Positions 1 through 9,272 of a stretch of DNA of 64,000 bases are shown here, piece after piece. Location: NCBI RefSeq assembly GCF_007570865.1, contig NZ_VLPS01000006.1:186001-250000 (forward strand), written 5' to 3'. Both the position numbers and the translations under genes were made by a program. The stretch comes from Atlantibacter subterraneus. GTDB taxonomy: Bacteria > Pseudomonadota > Gammaproteobacteria > Enterobacterales > Enterobacteriaceae. Every line of letters starts with the position of its first letter. The first letter of the stretch is position 1. Below the pieces are notes generated by a model. That model saw only the letters and a program-made list of their open reading frames with translations. It had not been told where the DNA came from and made no database searches.

Positions 1-494
1 TGACGCCTGCCGCGAAGTTTAACGTCTGCAAAGCGGGGATCCCGTTTGTGGCGGAAGCGATGGAGGTGCTGGGCGGTATCGGCTATTGCGAAGAGAGCGA
101 GCTGCCGCGTCTGTATCGTGAAATGCCGGTCAACAGCATCTGGGAAGGGTCCGGCAATATCATGTGCCTCGACGTGCTGCGGGTTCTGGCCAAACAGCCT
201 GGCGTGATGGAGATGCTGAGCGGCGAGTTCGAGGAAGTTAAAGGCCAGAATCGTCATTTTGACCGGGCCTGGCGACAGTTGGCCCAGCGGTTACGCAAAC
301 CCCACGAGGCCGACGGACGCGCCATAACCCGCCAGCTTTACCGGCTGGCGACCGGGGCGCAGCTGTTACGCCACGCCTCGGTGCCCACGGCGGAAGCCTG
401 GTGCCAGATGATGCTCGACCCGCGAGGCGACGCCCAGGTGGCGGAGAACTGCCTCTCCGACGTCCTGCTGCGCGCCACGGGTGGCATCGGTTAA
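1..494 (+). CDS. aidB: AidB, acyl-CoA dehydrogenase-like protein of the adaptive response (3' end only)
   Basis: This is the C-terminal part of a gene that begins before the window; the frame is open from base 3 to the TAA at 492-494. The translated segment contains [20 protein letters not shown] and [17 protein letters not shown], characteristic of AidB and the acyl-CoA dehydrogenase C-terminal helical domain. In E. coli AidB is a flavoprotein induced with the Ada methylation response and by acid or anaerobiosis, and it binds DNA; its physiological reaction is not settled. It ends RATGGIG. The next gene converges on it and the two stop codons share the bases TTAA at 491-494. The family call is firm; only about a quarter of the protein is visible. 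Confidence 0.95.
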   Translation, partial: TPAAKFNVCKAGIPFVAEAMEVLGGIGYCEESELPRLYREMPVNSIWEGSGNIMCLDVLRVLAKQPGVMEMLSGEFEEVKGQNRHFDRAWRQLAQRLRKPHEADGRAITRQLYRLATGAQLLRHASVPTAEAWCQMMLDPRGDAQVAENCLSDVLLRATGGIG

Positions 495-2425
495 CTGTTG
501 CGTAAGCGGAACACGCTCACCAGCGTATTCAGATGGTGGCCCTTATCGCGCAGCGTGTGCGCTGTTTGCTCGCTGCGCGATACCCGCTCGGCGTTGATAT
601 GGGTTGCTTCGCCGATATGGTTCATCGCCAGATTCACCTGCTGAATGCCCGCAGACTGCTCATGGGAGGCCTGGCTGCTGTGCGTCACCAGCAAGTTCAC
701 CTGATCGATATGCTGGATAATTTGCTCCATTGCCTGGCGGGTGCGCTCGGAAAGCTGGTGCCCTTCGGTGACTTTATGCAGCGTGTCCTCAATTAACGCA
801 TCAATCTCTTTCACCGCGTTGGCGCTGCGCGCCGCCAGCGCCCGTACTTCCTGCGCCACAACCGCGAATCCTTTGCCATGCTCCCCGGCGCGGGCGGCTT
901 CTACTGCCGCGTTCAGCGCCAGTATATTGGTCTGGAACGCGATAGATTCAATCACGTGGGTGATATCGGCGATACGCCGCGACGCATCGCGGATCGCATT
1001 CATCGTCGATACCGCGTTGGTCACGGTATCGCCGCCGATATGCACCGCGTGGGAGGCCTGCTGCATATAATTTTGCGTCTGCACCATGTTTTCGGCGTTC
1101 TGCTCAACCGTTGCTGTCAGTTGCTCCATGCTGGCGGACGTCTCCTCCACGCTGCTGGCCTGCTTGTTGATCTGCTCGCTGATGTCGTGGCTGTCCGCCG
1201 CCAGTTCATCGGTGCCGTGGCTGATGTCGGCGGCGGCATCGCGTACCTGAATCACAATCTGCTGCAAGCCGTTGCCCATGCTGTTGATGGCGGCGATCAG
1301 TTCGCCCACTTCATCCTGACGGCGCGTGGTGATGCTGGATCGCAAGTCGCCTGCACCATACTGCTGCGCCAGGCCAATGACATTGCGCAGCGGCGCGGTA
1401 AGCAGACGGCGGGTAGTGAAATCAAACAGAATGGCGAACAGCAGGCTGATGACCAGGCCTGCCAGTAAAAACTGGTTACGCAGCCGATCGATGTTTGCCA
1501 GCAGGGTGCCCCGGTCCACTTCGCCTACCACCACCCAGTTCCATCCCGGTACGTGAGTGAAGGTCATGAGCGACGTGCCGCCCGTGTCGCGCTGCCAGGC
1601 CAGTTCACCTTCGCTATCGGCCAGCAGGTGCTGACGGACATCTTCAGGCAGCAGCGGCTTTTGCCCTTCGGCATCGCGATGGAACAGGTACTGGCCGAAC
1701 GGTTCACCCGGCTGGCGGTTGATCACGTAAAAGTGGCCGCTGTCGCCCAGCTTGCGGCTGAGGATTTTTTCACGCATCAGCTGCCATGAGGAGGAGATAT
1801 CCACGCCGACAAACAGCACCGCAATGACGTTCCCTTGCTCATCCTTTACCGGCTGATACTGAGTAATGTAGCGCTTGCCAAAAAGCTGCGTCAGCCCGCG
1901 ATAGATTTCACCTTTACTCATCGGTAGCCAGGCGGGGCTGGCGCGATCGAGCTGCGTGCCCACCGCGCGAGTGCCGTCCTCTTTACGCAACGATGTCGCC
2001 ACGCGCACATAGTCATCACCGCTGCGCACGAACAGCGTGGCGATAGCGCCGGTTCGCGTCTGGAAATCATCGGTTAAGCCGTTGTTTTCATGCAGCGACA
2101 GCTCGCCGCCTTTAAGCAGCGGAACGCTCTGATTATTCAGCGCCTGCATCTGCGCCGCATCGCGCGTAATGGGTTGGGGGATAAAACTGTTTAGCAGAGT
2201 GGTGTAGTTGCTGACCTCTTCAGTCAGCGTGGCGTCGAACATTTGCACCATATCCACTACGCCGCTGGTCTGGCTTTTTAAATCTTCCCGCGCCAGCGAT
2301 TCCAGCTGTTGGCTGGCCTGGTGGCTTAACACCAGCGTGAAGGTTAAAAACAGACAGGCGAATGACAGGCCTGCAAACAGGGAGAGTTTGGTACCCAGCC
2401 CGATGCGCTGGAAAATGGTTTTCAT
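491..2425 (-). CDS. Methyl-accepting chemotaxis protein with Cache-type sensor domain
   Basis: A 644-residue inner-membrane chemoreceptor. A first membrane segment (about 12-34) is followed by a periplasmic domain of about 280 residues that looks like a Cache-type sensor ([10 protein letters not shown] and [20 protein letters not shown] regions), a second membrane segment (317-337), a HAMP domain, and a signalling domain whose hairpin tip carries [20 protein letters not shown] and [18 protein letters not shown] (about 493-535). It would signal through CheW and CheA. The C-terminus (VSVFRLRNS) lacks the NWETF pentapeptide that tethers CheR and CheB in Tar and Tsr. The start has AAGGG upstream. 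E. coli K-12 has no chemoreceptor at aidB. The ligand is unknown; Cache domains often bind amino or organic acids. Confidence 0.93.
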   Translation of the reverse strand: MKTIFQRIGLGTKLSLFAGLSFACLFLTFTLVLSHQASQQLESLAREDLKSQTSGVVDMVQMFDATLTEEVSNYTTLLNSFIPQPITRDAAQMQALNNQSVPLLKGGELSLHENNGLTDDFQTRTGAIATLFVRSGDDYVRVATSLRKEDGTRAVGTQLDRASPAWLPMSKGEIYRGLTQLFGKRYITQYQPVKDEQGNVIAVLFVGVDISSSWQLMREKILSRKLGDSGHFYVINRQPGEPFGQYLFHRDAEGQKPLLPEDVRQHLLADSEGELAWQRDTGGTSLMTFTHVPGWNWVVVGEVDRGTLLANIDRLRNQFLLAGLVISLLFAILFDFTTRRLLTAPLRNVIGLAQQYGAGDLRSSITTRRQDEVGELIAAINSMGNGLQQIVIQVRDAAADISHGTDELAADSHDISEQINKQASSVEETSASMEQLTATVEQNAENMVQTQNYMQQASHAVHIGGDTVTNAVSTMNAIRDASRRIADITHVIESIAFQTNILALNAAVEAARAGEHGKGFAVVAQEVRALAARSANAVKEIDALIEDTLHKVTEGHQLSERTRQAMEQIIQHIDQVNLLVTHSSQASHEQSAGIQQVNLAMNHIGEATHINAERVSRSEQTAHTLRDKGHHLNTLVSVFRLRNS

Positions 2426-2570
2426 AATTATCCCTTATACCAACCGAGTTGAGTTGCCCGGTTAAACGGCATCGGCGGGATAATATTTACTCAATAAATG
2501 TAAAAATTTATGTCAGTATTTTGCAAATGTTATATTTGCCAGGCTAAGCAGGCCGTCAGCCTGCTTCCAT

Positions 2571-2846
2571 TCAGGCGTAGATAATGGCTTTTACCTGCCA
2601 GTTGTCAGCGCGTGGGTTTTCCTGCATCTGCACGATGCGATAATACGAAGCGCCCTGTTCATCGGCTTTCATCGCAATGACGCGTTCAACATCCTGAGGA
2701 CTTCCGGAAACGCTGTTGACTGCAATCATGCCAATTTCATTCAGACCGGTCACCCGGTCAGCACTGACATCTTCTGCCGACTGCGCAGAGGTGGTAATCA
2801 AACCGGCAGACAGCAGCAAAGACGTTAAGGCAATTGATCGTTTCAT
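2571..2846 (-). CDS. yjfN: YjfN, small secreted DUF1471 protein
   Basis: A protein of about 91 residues with a signal peptide (MKRSIALTSLLLSAGLITTSAQSA region, cleavage near AQSA) and a DUF1471 (YdgH/BhsA/McbA-type) domain: DRVTGLNEIGMIAV, VERVIAMKADEQGASYYRI and the terminal AIIYA strand. The ATG at 2846 was chosen because GGAG lies about 8 bases upstream; an in-frame ATG at 2858 lacks such a site. In E. coli YjfN has been reported as a periplasmic activator of the protease DegP; that role is inferred here by homology. It is the first of three DUF1471 genes around yjfP. Confidence 0.9.
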   Translation of the reverse strand: MKRSIALTSLLLSAGLITTSAQSAEDVSADRVTGLNEIGMIAVNSVSGSPQDVERVIAMKADEQGASYYRIVQMQENPRADNWQVKAIIYA

Positions 2847-2998
2847 AGTCAGCTCCATTTCACATTACCCCGATGAGTAACAGGGCGATCCTTCGCGGTG
2901 TGTTATCCCATCCTTTCATAGCGGCCCGGGATTAAGTGTGCACAGAAAACGATCAGCCGACGCAAAGCAATGTAAATTTTGCTAAATAAAACGGTAAG

Positions 2999-3313
2999 TT
3001 AACGCGGTTTCTTATACAAAATCGCCTGGGAGTACCACTGACCCGGCACCACTGTCTCATCGTTCAGCAAAATCTGGTAGTAATCCGCACCGGCGGCGAT
3101 CGCTTTGGCTTTAATGGCAGCCTCGCTGTCGCTGGGCGCGCCGCGCTCCATGACGCTCACCGTCCCCATTCGAATTAAGCCCTGGGTTTGGGAGCGCTGG
3201 ATCTCCTGCGGATGGTCCGTGACCGGAGGAGCCGGCTGCGGTGTACCCTGCAGGGAACCGCACGCGCTAAGCAGCATCGCCAGTAAGACCGGAAGTAATC
3301 TTTGCATTCGCAT
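2999..3313 (-). CDS. bsmA: BsmA (YjfO), biofilm-stress lipoprotein, DUF1471
   Basis: A 104-residue lipoprotein. The lipobox LLSAC puts the lipidated cysteine at residue 18; it is followed by a proline-rich linker (GTPQPAPPVTDHPQEI) and a DUF1471 domain ending VVPGQWYSQAILYKKPR. The linker and ending match E. coli BsmA (YjfO), which affects biofilm formation, stress tolerance and motility. The residues after the cysteine (GS) do not form the Asp+2 inner-membrane retention signal, so outer-membrane localisation is expected. An alternative start two codons in (3307) is possible. It lies divergently from yjfP and in tandem with yjfN, with 152 bases between the two genes. Confidence 0.92.
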   Translation of the reverse strand: MRMQRLLPVLLAMLLSACGSLQGTPQPAPPVTDHPQEIQRSQTQGLIRMGTVSVMERGAPSDSEAAIKAKAIAAGADYYQILLNDETVVPGQWYSQAILYKKPR

Positions 3314-3525
3314 TTCTCGTTTCCTGACCCATTGAGTGTAGTGCCGTCTGTTTTTGAGCCTATAGGGAAGGTTCCCATTTTGTTAGCTCAGCCGCTTTTT
3401 TTCGGGCATTCAAATGTAAAAACGTAACCGGGTTCTCATCATGCTTTTTCATTAGGTTTATTGCACAGGCTTGCACGGCGTGCCGCGCCATGTCATACCT
3501 TGCCAATAGCAAAAAGGGGGACGAG

Positions 3526-4278
3526 ATGATTGAACTGGAAATACGTCAATTCGCGGGTATCGAAACCGTGCACGCTACGCCTGCCGGAAAAAACCAACAG
3601 CCGCTACCCACGGTGATTTTCTATCACGGGTTTACCTCGTCAAAATTAGTATACAGCTATTTTGCCGTGGCTTTGGCGCAGGCGGGGTTTCGCGTCGTGA
3701 TGCCGGACGCCGCCGAGCACGGCGCGCGTTTTAACGGTGATGCCCAGGGGCGAATGCTGCGCTTCTGGCAAATACTGCATCAGAATATGACGGAGTTTGC
3801 CGGCCTGCGTGACGCGCTGTGGGAAGAAAATCTGATTGCCGACCAGCGGCTCGGCGTGGGTGGGGCGTCAATGGGCGGCATGACGGCGCTGGGCATCATG
3901 ACCCATCATCCTGAGGTGAAAAGCGTGGCCAGCCTGATGGGATCGGGTTATTACACCACCCTCGCGCCCGCGTTGTTTCCGCCGTCATTAGAACTGACGC
4001 CGGAGCGCCAGCGCCAGCTTGATGCGGTTATCGCTCCACTGGCGGAATGGGACGTCACTCACCAGTTAGCGAAACTGGCGGACCGACCGCTTTTTCTCTG
4101 GCACGGCGAGGAGGATGACGTGGTTCCGGCACAAGAGTCCTTCCGTTTGCAGCGCGCGCTACAGGAAAATCAGCTCGACGCGTTGCTCACTTATCAGTGG
4201 GAGCCTGGCGTCAAACACCGCATTACGCCCACTGCGCTGGACGCAACCGTGGCGTTTTTTACCCGCCATCTGGCATAA
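3526..4278 (+). CDS. yjfP: YjfP, alpha/beta-hydrolase esterase
   Basis: A 250-residue cytoplasmic serine hydrolase. It has an HGFTSS oxyanion-hole region (about 35-40), a nucleophile elbow GASMG with Ser115, an acid in HGEEDDVVP and a C-terminal His in KHRITP, the arrangement of the alpha/beta-hydrolase fold. E. coli YjfP is a small carboxylesterase without an established natural substrate. The ATG at 3526 follows a GGGGG stretch and gives the family length; an open frame extends to 3490 but that extension has no ribosome site and no similarity to the E. coli protein. A hairpin follows the stop. Confidence 0.93.
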   Translation: MIELEIRQFAGIETVHATPAGKNQQPLPTVIFYHGFTSSKLVYSYFAVALAQAGFRVVMPDAAEHGARFNGDAQGRMLRFWQILHQNMTEFAGLRDALWEENLIADQRLGVGGASMGGMTALGIMTHHPEVKSVASLMGSGYYTTLAPALFPPSLELTPERQRQLDAVIAPLAEWDVTHQLAKLADRPLFLWHGEEDDVVPAQESFRLQRALQENQLDALLTYQWEPGVKHRITPTALDATVAFFTRHLA

Positions 4279-4299
4279 AAAAGCCCCCTGGACGGGGGC
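4277..4299 (-). terminator. Rho-independent terminator for yjfY, shared with yjfP
   Basis: The arms GCCCCC (4283-4288) and GGGGGC (4294-4299) enclose a 5-base loop. Reading leftwards the hairpin is followed by six or seven U residues (4277-4282), so it serves the minus-strand gene best. On the plus strand it follows the yjfP stop but has only AAAAT after it. Confidence 0.75.
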
Positions 4300-4385
4300 A
4301 AAATAACGTCAGTAACGTTGTCGTGGCATTATCGTTGTTCCTGAAAGGGGATCTACGATAAATCGGTGTTGTCGCGTGATGGACT

Positions 4386-4616
4386 CTACTGGCGGGCAAC
4401 CTGGAGTGAGTCTTCCGTTGCGGTTATCACGCTGAAATTCTGGCTATGTGACTGAACGGCTTTGCTATCATCGGCTGAATTATGATTTATGTAGACGACG
4501 CCTAAGCTATGCACATCATCCATACTTTGCGCCAGGTCGCGATCGATCTTAATGGCGGCGGCGGCATTCGCGGTCAGTATGAGTCCCGCGAAGACGGCGA
4601 TAAGACTGTTTTTCAT
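4386..4616 (-). CDS. yjfY: YjfY-like DUF1471 protein, shortened
   Basis: A 76-residue protein with a signal peptide (MKNSLIAVFAGLILTANAAA) and the DUF1471 N-terminal half (QSMDDVHSLGVVYINHNSADDSKA), which matches YjfY, found immediately upstream of rpsF in E. coli as here. After that the sequence is short and divergent: the usual helix with DAxGA and the terminal xADIYR strand are missing, and the protein ends LQVARQ. From memory the E. coli protein is about 91 residues, so roughly 15 residues have been lost. GTGGAG precedes the tandem ATGs at 4619 and 4616; the second fits spacing and signal peptide best. It may be a decaying gene. Confidence 0.7.
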   Translation of the reverse strand: MKNSLIAVFAGLILTANAAAAIKIDRDLAQSMDDVHSLGVVYINHNSADDSKAVQSHSQNFSVITATEDSLQVARQ

Positions 4617-4843
4617 CATCGGTACTCCACAACAGCAAGCGATACAACCGGAATCGTCACTCCTTCGTAGTAAGGGGTCTGTGTAGAATAAGTGTAATGG
4701 CTTATTGATGATTAAAACGTGACCATTTCTGATGGAGTTACTCAAATTTTTTAAGCATTCCCCAACAACCTATTTTAAATCACTTGGTTAACCGCTTTTT
4801 GCCCCCTGAGCGGCCGCGCTGCGTAATTATTTATCAATCAGCC

Positions 4844-4872
4844 TTGAGTTTGCCGGGGCCCGCAAGTAGAAT
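4844..4872 (+). promoter_or_regulatory. Sigma-70 promoter of the rpsF operon
   Basis: A -35 TTGAGT (4844-4849), a 17-base spacer and a -10 TAGAAT (4867-4872) are followed by a G+C-rich discriminator (GACGCG). This is the type found at ribosomal-protein promoters under growth-rate and ppGpp control. The start would lie near 4879. Found by reading; not tested. Confidence 0.72.
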
Positions 4873-4912
4873 GACGCGTCAATTTTTCAGCCGCCCTTTA
4901 ATCACGTTCCTT

Positions 4913-4947
4913 GCCTCCATGGGCCGCGGCTGACCCAGACAGGAGGC
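4913..4947 (+). promoter_or_regulatory. Putative S6:S18 autoregulatory leader of rpsF mRNA
   Basis: GCCTCC (4913-4918) pairs with GGAGGC (4942-4947), and GGG (4921-4923) can pair with CCC (4934-4936), closing a loop that contains CCGCGG. A hairpin with an exposed CCG in the rpsF leader is the known binding motif of the S6:S18 complex, which represses its own operon. The position, 25 bases before the start codon, fits. The exact pairing is inferred. Confidence 0.6.
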
Positions 4948-4954
4948 TGAATAA

Positions 4955-5368
<414 letters not shown>

Positions 5369-5373
5369 TTCTG

Positions 5374-5920
<547 letters not shown>

Positions 5921-5949
5921 TCGGACACGGTCCATTAATACGACTTTGA

Positions 5950-6411
<462 letters not shown>

Positions 6412-6434
6412 TTCGTTATTCACATCAACGTGTA

Positions 6435-6460
6435 AAAACGCCGACGTATGTCGGCGTTTT
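6435..6460 (+). terminator. Terminator of the rpsF-rplI operon
   Basis: AAAACGCCGAC (6435-6445) and GTCGGCGTTTT (6450-6460) form an 11-base-pair stem with a 4-base loop, ending in a U-rich 3' arm. It lies 23 bases after the rplI stop. Confidence 0.9.
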
Positions 6461-6573
6461 GCATTTCTGGCGGGTAAATCCCAATTCCGCCGTGCAGCCA
6501 TTTTTGAGGGTGGCTATTCTCTGAACAATCATTGATAATAAACTGAAACGTTATTTTATCTTTGGTGAGTGGA

Positions 6574-7512
6574 ATGGACGCTGTTTGCCCAACCCCTGTT
6601 TTTGCTCGTAAAAATGTCGCTTTCGCCTGTGCTACGCTGTGCTGCCTGCTATGGGGAAGCTCCTATCCGGCCATCAAAAGCGGCTACGAAATCTTCCAGA
6701 TCGCAACCGACGATATCCCATCAAAAATTGTCTTTGCGGGTTACCGCTTCCTGTTTGCCGGGTTACTGCTGTTGCTGTTCGCAATGGCGCAGCGCAAACC
6801 CATCGCCCGCCTGAACCCGCGTCAGTGCGGTCAACTGGCAGTGCTGGGTTTAACCCAAACCACGCTCCAGTACACGTTTTTCTATATCGGGTTGGCCTTT
6901 ACCACCGGCGTGAAGGGCTCAATCATGAACGCTACCGGCACGTTCTTCAGCGTATTGCTGGCGCACTTTATCTATCACAACGACAAGCTGAGCTATAACA
7001 AAGCCATCGGCTGCGTGCTGGGTTTTGCCGGCGTGATGATCGTCAACTTTAACGGCGGGATGAGCGACTTCACGTTTAGCCTGATGGGCGATGGTTTCGT
7101 GGTGCTGGCGGCCTTTATCCTGTCCGCGTCCACCATGTACGGAAAGCGCATTTCGCAAACCGTCGATCCCACCGTGATGACCGGCTACCAGTTAGGTTTT
7201 GGCGGGCTGGTGCTGATTGTGATTGGCTATATGACGGGCGGGACGCTGGAGGTTCACGGATTCGCTTCGGTGGCGATTTTAGGCTACCTGACGCTGCTGT
7301 CGTCGGTCGCCTTTGCCCTGTGGAGTATTCTGCTGAAGTACAACCGCGTCAGCATGATCGCCCCGTTTAACTTTGTGGTGCCGGTGGCGGGCACCGCGCT
7401 GTCGGCCATTTTCCTGGCAGAAAACATTCTCGAGTGGAAATACGTGCTGGCGCTGCTTCTGGTGTGCTCGGGCATCTGGTGGGTTAACAAGATGCCGAAG
7501 GGGAGTGAGTGA
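6574..7512 (+). CDS. EamA/DMT-family transporter
   Basis: A 312-residue inner-membrane protein with about ten hydrophobic segments and an internal two-fold repeat; the first contains LLWGSSYPAIKSGYE, typical of EamA (drug/metabolite transporter) permeases, and the last ends near ALLLVCSGIWWVNKMPK. The substrate is unknown. The ATG at 6574 follows GGTGAGTGGA; a TTG at 6562 is an alternative. In E. coli yjfZ and ytfA occupy this position, so this is an accessory gene between rplI and ytfB. It converges on ytfB with 15 bases between the stops and no clear terminator. Confidence 0.85.
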   Translation: MDAVCPTPVFARKNVAFACATLCCLLWGSSYPAIKSGYEIFQIATDDIPSKIVFAGYRFLFAGLLLLLFAMAQRKPIARLNPRQCGQLAVLGLTQTTLQYTFFYIGLAFTTGVKGSIMNATGTFFSVLLAHFIYHNDKLSYNKAIGCVLGFAGVMIVNFNGGMSDFTFSLMGDGFVVLAAFILSASTMYGKRISQTVDPTVMTGYQLGFGGLVLIVIGYMTGGTLEVHGFASVAILGYLTLLSSVAFALWSILLKYNRVSMIAPFNFVVPVAGTALSAIFLAENILEWKYVLALLLVCSGIWWVNKMPKGSE

Positions 7513-7527
7513 TCACTCCCATTACGA

Positions 7528-8124
7528 TCAGCGGACGCGAATAAAACTGCCGTCCGGCTGGCGGGTAAACAGCACCTGCTTATCGTTGCCGACATCAATT
7601 GTTAAACCGGTCACCACGCCGCTCGCGTTCTGGCGAATCTGCACCATCTGGCCGGTTTGCAGCGTACTGAGCGGCTTGCCATCTCCTTCAACCTGCGCCA
7701 TGGCGTAAACGTCCGCTGGCGGCAAATTGTGGTCGCGGAACAGCTGCGCCATGGTTTTACCTTCTTCCACGCGATACGTGCGCCACTGCTGCTCAATATC
7801 ATTATTCTGGAACGGCTGTGGGGCGGATTCTGCGGGCGCAGGTTCCGGCTCGGGCGTCTGCGTTGCCTGTGTGGGCGGCGGCGGCGTGGTGAGTTCAGCC
7901 TGCATCGGCGGTTGCGACGAAGACTGAAGATCGAGTTGGGCATCGCGCCGTACCTGGGGTTGTTCGGGCTGCGACGAGGGCCAGAGAAAACAAATCACGA
8001 TGATCAGCGCCGCAATAATAATGCCGCGACGATGAAAAGGGGGGAGCGGGTCCATCAGCCGAACATGGTCCGGCGCGTGCCAAATCCGCGAAAGGGTAGG
8101 TTTGATTGCGAATCGTCCGGGCAT
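7528..8124 (-). CDS. ytfB: YtfB, septum-associated OapA/LysM-like protein
   Basis: A 198-residue membrane-anchored protein: a cytoplasmic N-terminus (about 1-33), one membrane segment (GIIIAALIIVICFLW, about 34-48), a long Pro/Gln-rich periplasmic linker (about 50-108) and a C-terminal OapA-type, LysM-like domain (RTYRVEEGKTMAQLFRDHNL onwards). In E. coli YtfB accumulates at the septum, binds glycan and takes part in division. GGAGAAGAGC precedes the ATG. It is divergent from fklB. Confidence 0.92.
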   Translation of the reverse strand: MPGRFAIKPTLSRIWHAPDHVRLMDPLPPFHRRGIIIAALIIVICFLWPSSQPEQPQVRRDAQLDLQSSSQPPMQAELTTPPPPTQATQTPEPEPAPAESAPQPFQNNDIEQQWRTYRVEEGKTMAQLFRDHNLPPADVYAMAQVEGDGKPLSTLQTGQMVQIRQNASGVVTGLTIDVGNDKQVLFTRQPDGSFIRVR

Positions 8125-8298
8125 GCTCTTCTCCTGCGCATTATAAGGCGTGCGGCAATCTCCGCTTTTAACCAGTATATATGTAACTGATTGATGGCGG
8201 TAACAATGTGGTCTTTCGTCACATCTTATCTGTGATCCTGCGGTCTTAAGGTATCAGTTTTAGTACCAAAGCGATCTATCCCACTCATGCAGGATCAT

Positions 8299-8327
8299 TT
8301 TACCCTAAACAGCTGGGCTGTTATGCT
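8299..8327 (+). promoter_or_regulatory. Sigma-70 promoter of fklB
   Basis: A -35 TTTACC (8299-8304), a 17-base spacer and a -10 TATGCT (8322-8327) lie 36 bases before the fklB start. Found by inspection. Confidence 0.6.
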
Positions 8328-8362
8328 GCCCGCTACTTTTTATCAGCATGAAAGGAAAATCC

Positions 8363-8983
8363 ATGACGACCCCTTCTTTTGACAGCATCGAATCCCAGGC
8401 AAGCTACGGCATTGGTTTGCAGGTTGGACAGCAACTGCGTGAATCCGGGCTGCAGGGTCTGCTGCCGGAAGCGCTGGTCGCGGGTCTGCGTGACGCACTG
8501 GATGGCAATCAACCTGCTGTGCCGGTCGATGTGGTGCACCGCGCGCTGCGCGAGATCCACGAGCGCGCCGATGCGGTGCGTCGTGAGCGTCAGCAGGCGA
8601 TGGCGGCGGACGGCCAGAAATATCTGGACGAAAACCGCGAGCGTGAAGGCGTGAACAGCACTGAATCCGGCCTGCAGTTCCGCGTCATCACCCAGGGCGA
8701 AGGCGCAATCCCGGCGCGTAAAGATCGTGTGCGCGTACATTACACCGGCAAGCTGATCGACGGCACCGTGTTCGACAGCTCCGTGATGCGTGGCGAACCG
8801 GCTGAATTCCCGGTAAGCGGCGTGATCCCAGGCTGGATCGAAGCCCTGACCCTGATGCCGGTAGGTTCCAAATGGGAACTGACCATCCCGCAAAACCTGG
8901 CCTATGGCGAGCGTGGCGCTGGCGCATCCATCCCGCCGTTCAGCACTCTGATTTTCGAAGTAGAGTTACTGGAAATTCTGTAA
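8363..8983 (+). CDS. fklB: FklB (FKBP22), peptidyl-prolyl cis-trans isomerase
   Basis: A 206-residue protein of the MIP-like FKBP family. The N-terminal helical dimerisation domain (about 1-95, [14 protein letters not shown]) is followed by a C-terminal FKBP domain with [25 protein letters not shown] and AYGERGAG, the active-site residues of the fold. E. coli FklB catalyses proline isomerisation. The ATG at 8363 gives the E. coli length and follows AGGAAAATCC; the ATG at 8348 does not. Confidence 0.97.
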   Translation: MTTPSFDSIESQASYGIGLQVGQQLRESGLQGLLPEALVAGLRDALDGNQPAVPVDVVHRALREIHERADAVRRERQQAMAADGQKYLDENREREGVNSTESGLQFRVITQGEGAIPARKDRVRVHYTGKLIDGTVFDSSVMRGEPAEFPVSGVIPGWIEALTLMPVGSKWELTIPQNLAYGERGAGASIPPFSTLIFEVELLEIL

Positions 8984-8994
8984 CCCCGCATGCC

Positions 8995-9014
8995 ACCCCC
9001 GTTTCGACGGGGGT
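8995..9014 (+). terminator. Hairpin after fklB, probable terminator
   Basis: ACCCCCGT (8995-9002) and ACGGGGGT (9007-9014) form an 8-base-pair stem with a TTCG loop just after the fklB stop. The downstream bases (AAATAATGG) do not form a U-tract, so termination may be weak or the hairpin may stabilise the mRNA 3' end. Confidence 0.55.
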
Positions 9015-9242
9015 AAATAATGGAAATAATGATAATTGTAGTGCTTTCTCCTGATTGCGCCCCCGTTCCGGGTGTTTTCATGAGATGCTTTGCAAGGTAA
9101 TAGTGATTTAACACTCATTTTAAACATTTAATTAACATAACGTTAAAATCGCAGTACTCAACCCTCCGATTGTTACCTAATATCGATGATGTTTTTGAGG
9201 GGCATCGTCACTTCATTATGCATTTACAGGCCATCAGAGCCT

Positions 9243-9258
9243 GAACAACACAGACAGG
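9243..9258 (+). promoter_or_regulatory. Candidate GcvB small-RNA target in the cycA leader
   Basis: The leader just before the cycA ribosome site reads AACAACACAGACAGG, a CA-rich stretch complementary to the GU-rich R1 region of GcvB. GcvB is known to repress cycA in E. coli. The sRNA itself is outside the window; the pairing is inferred. Confidence 0.4.
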
Positions 9259-9272
9259 TACAGGAATTCAAC

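Noticed and set aside
2426-2560. Possible sigma-28 promoter for the chemoreceptor at 491-2425
   Set aside because: A GCCGATGC element exists upstream on the minus strand, but the TAAA lies only 9 bases before it instead of 15; the base at proper spacing does not match.
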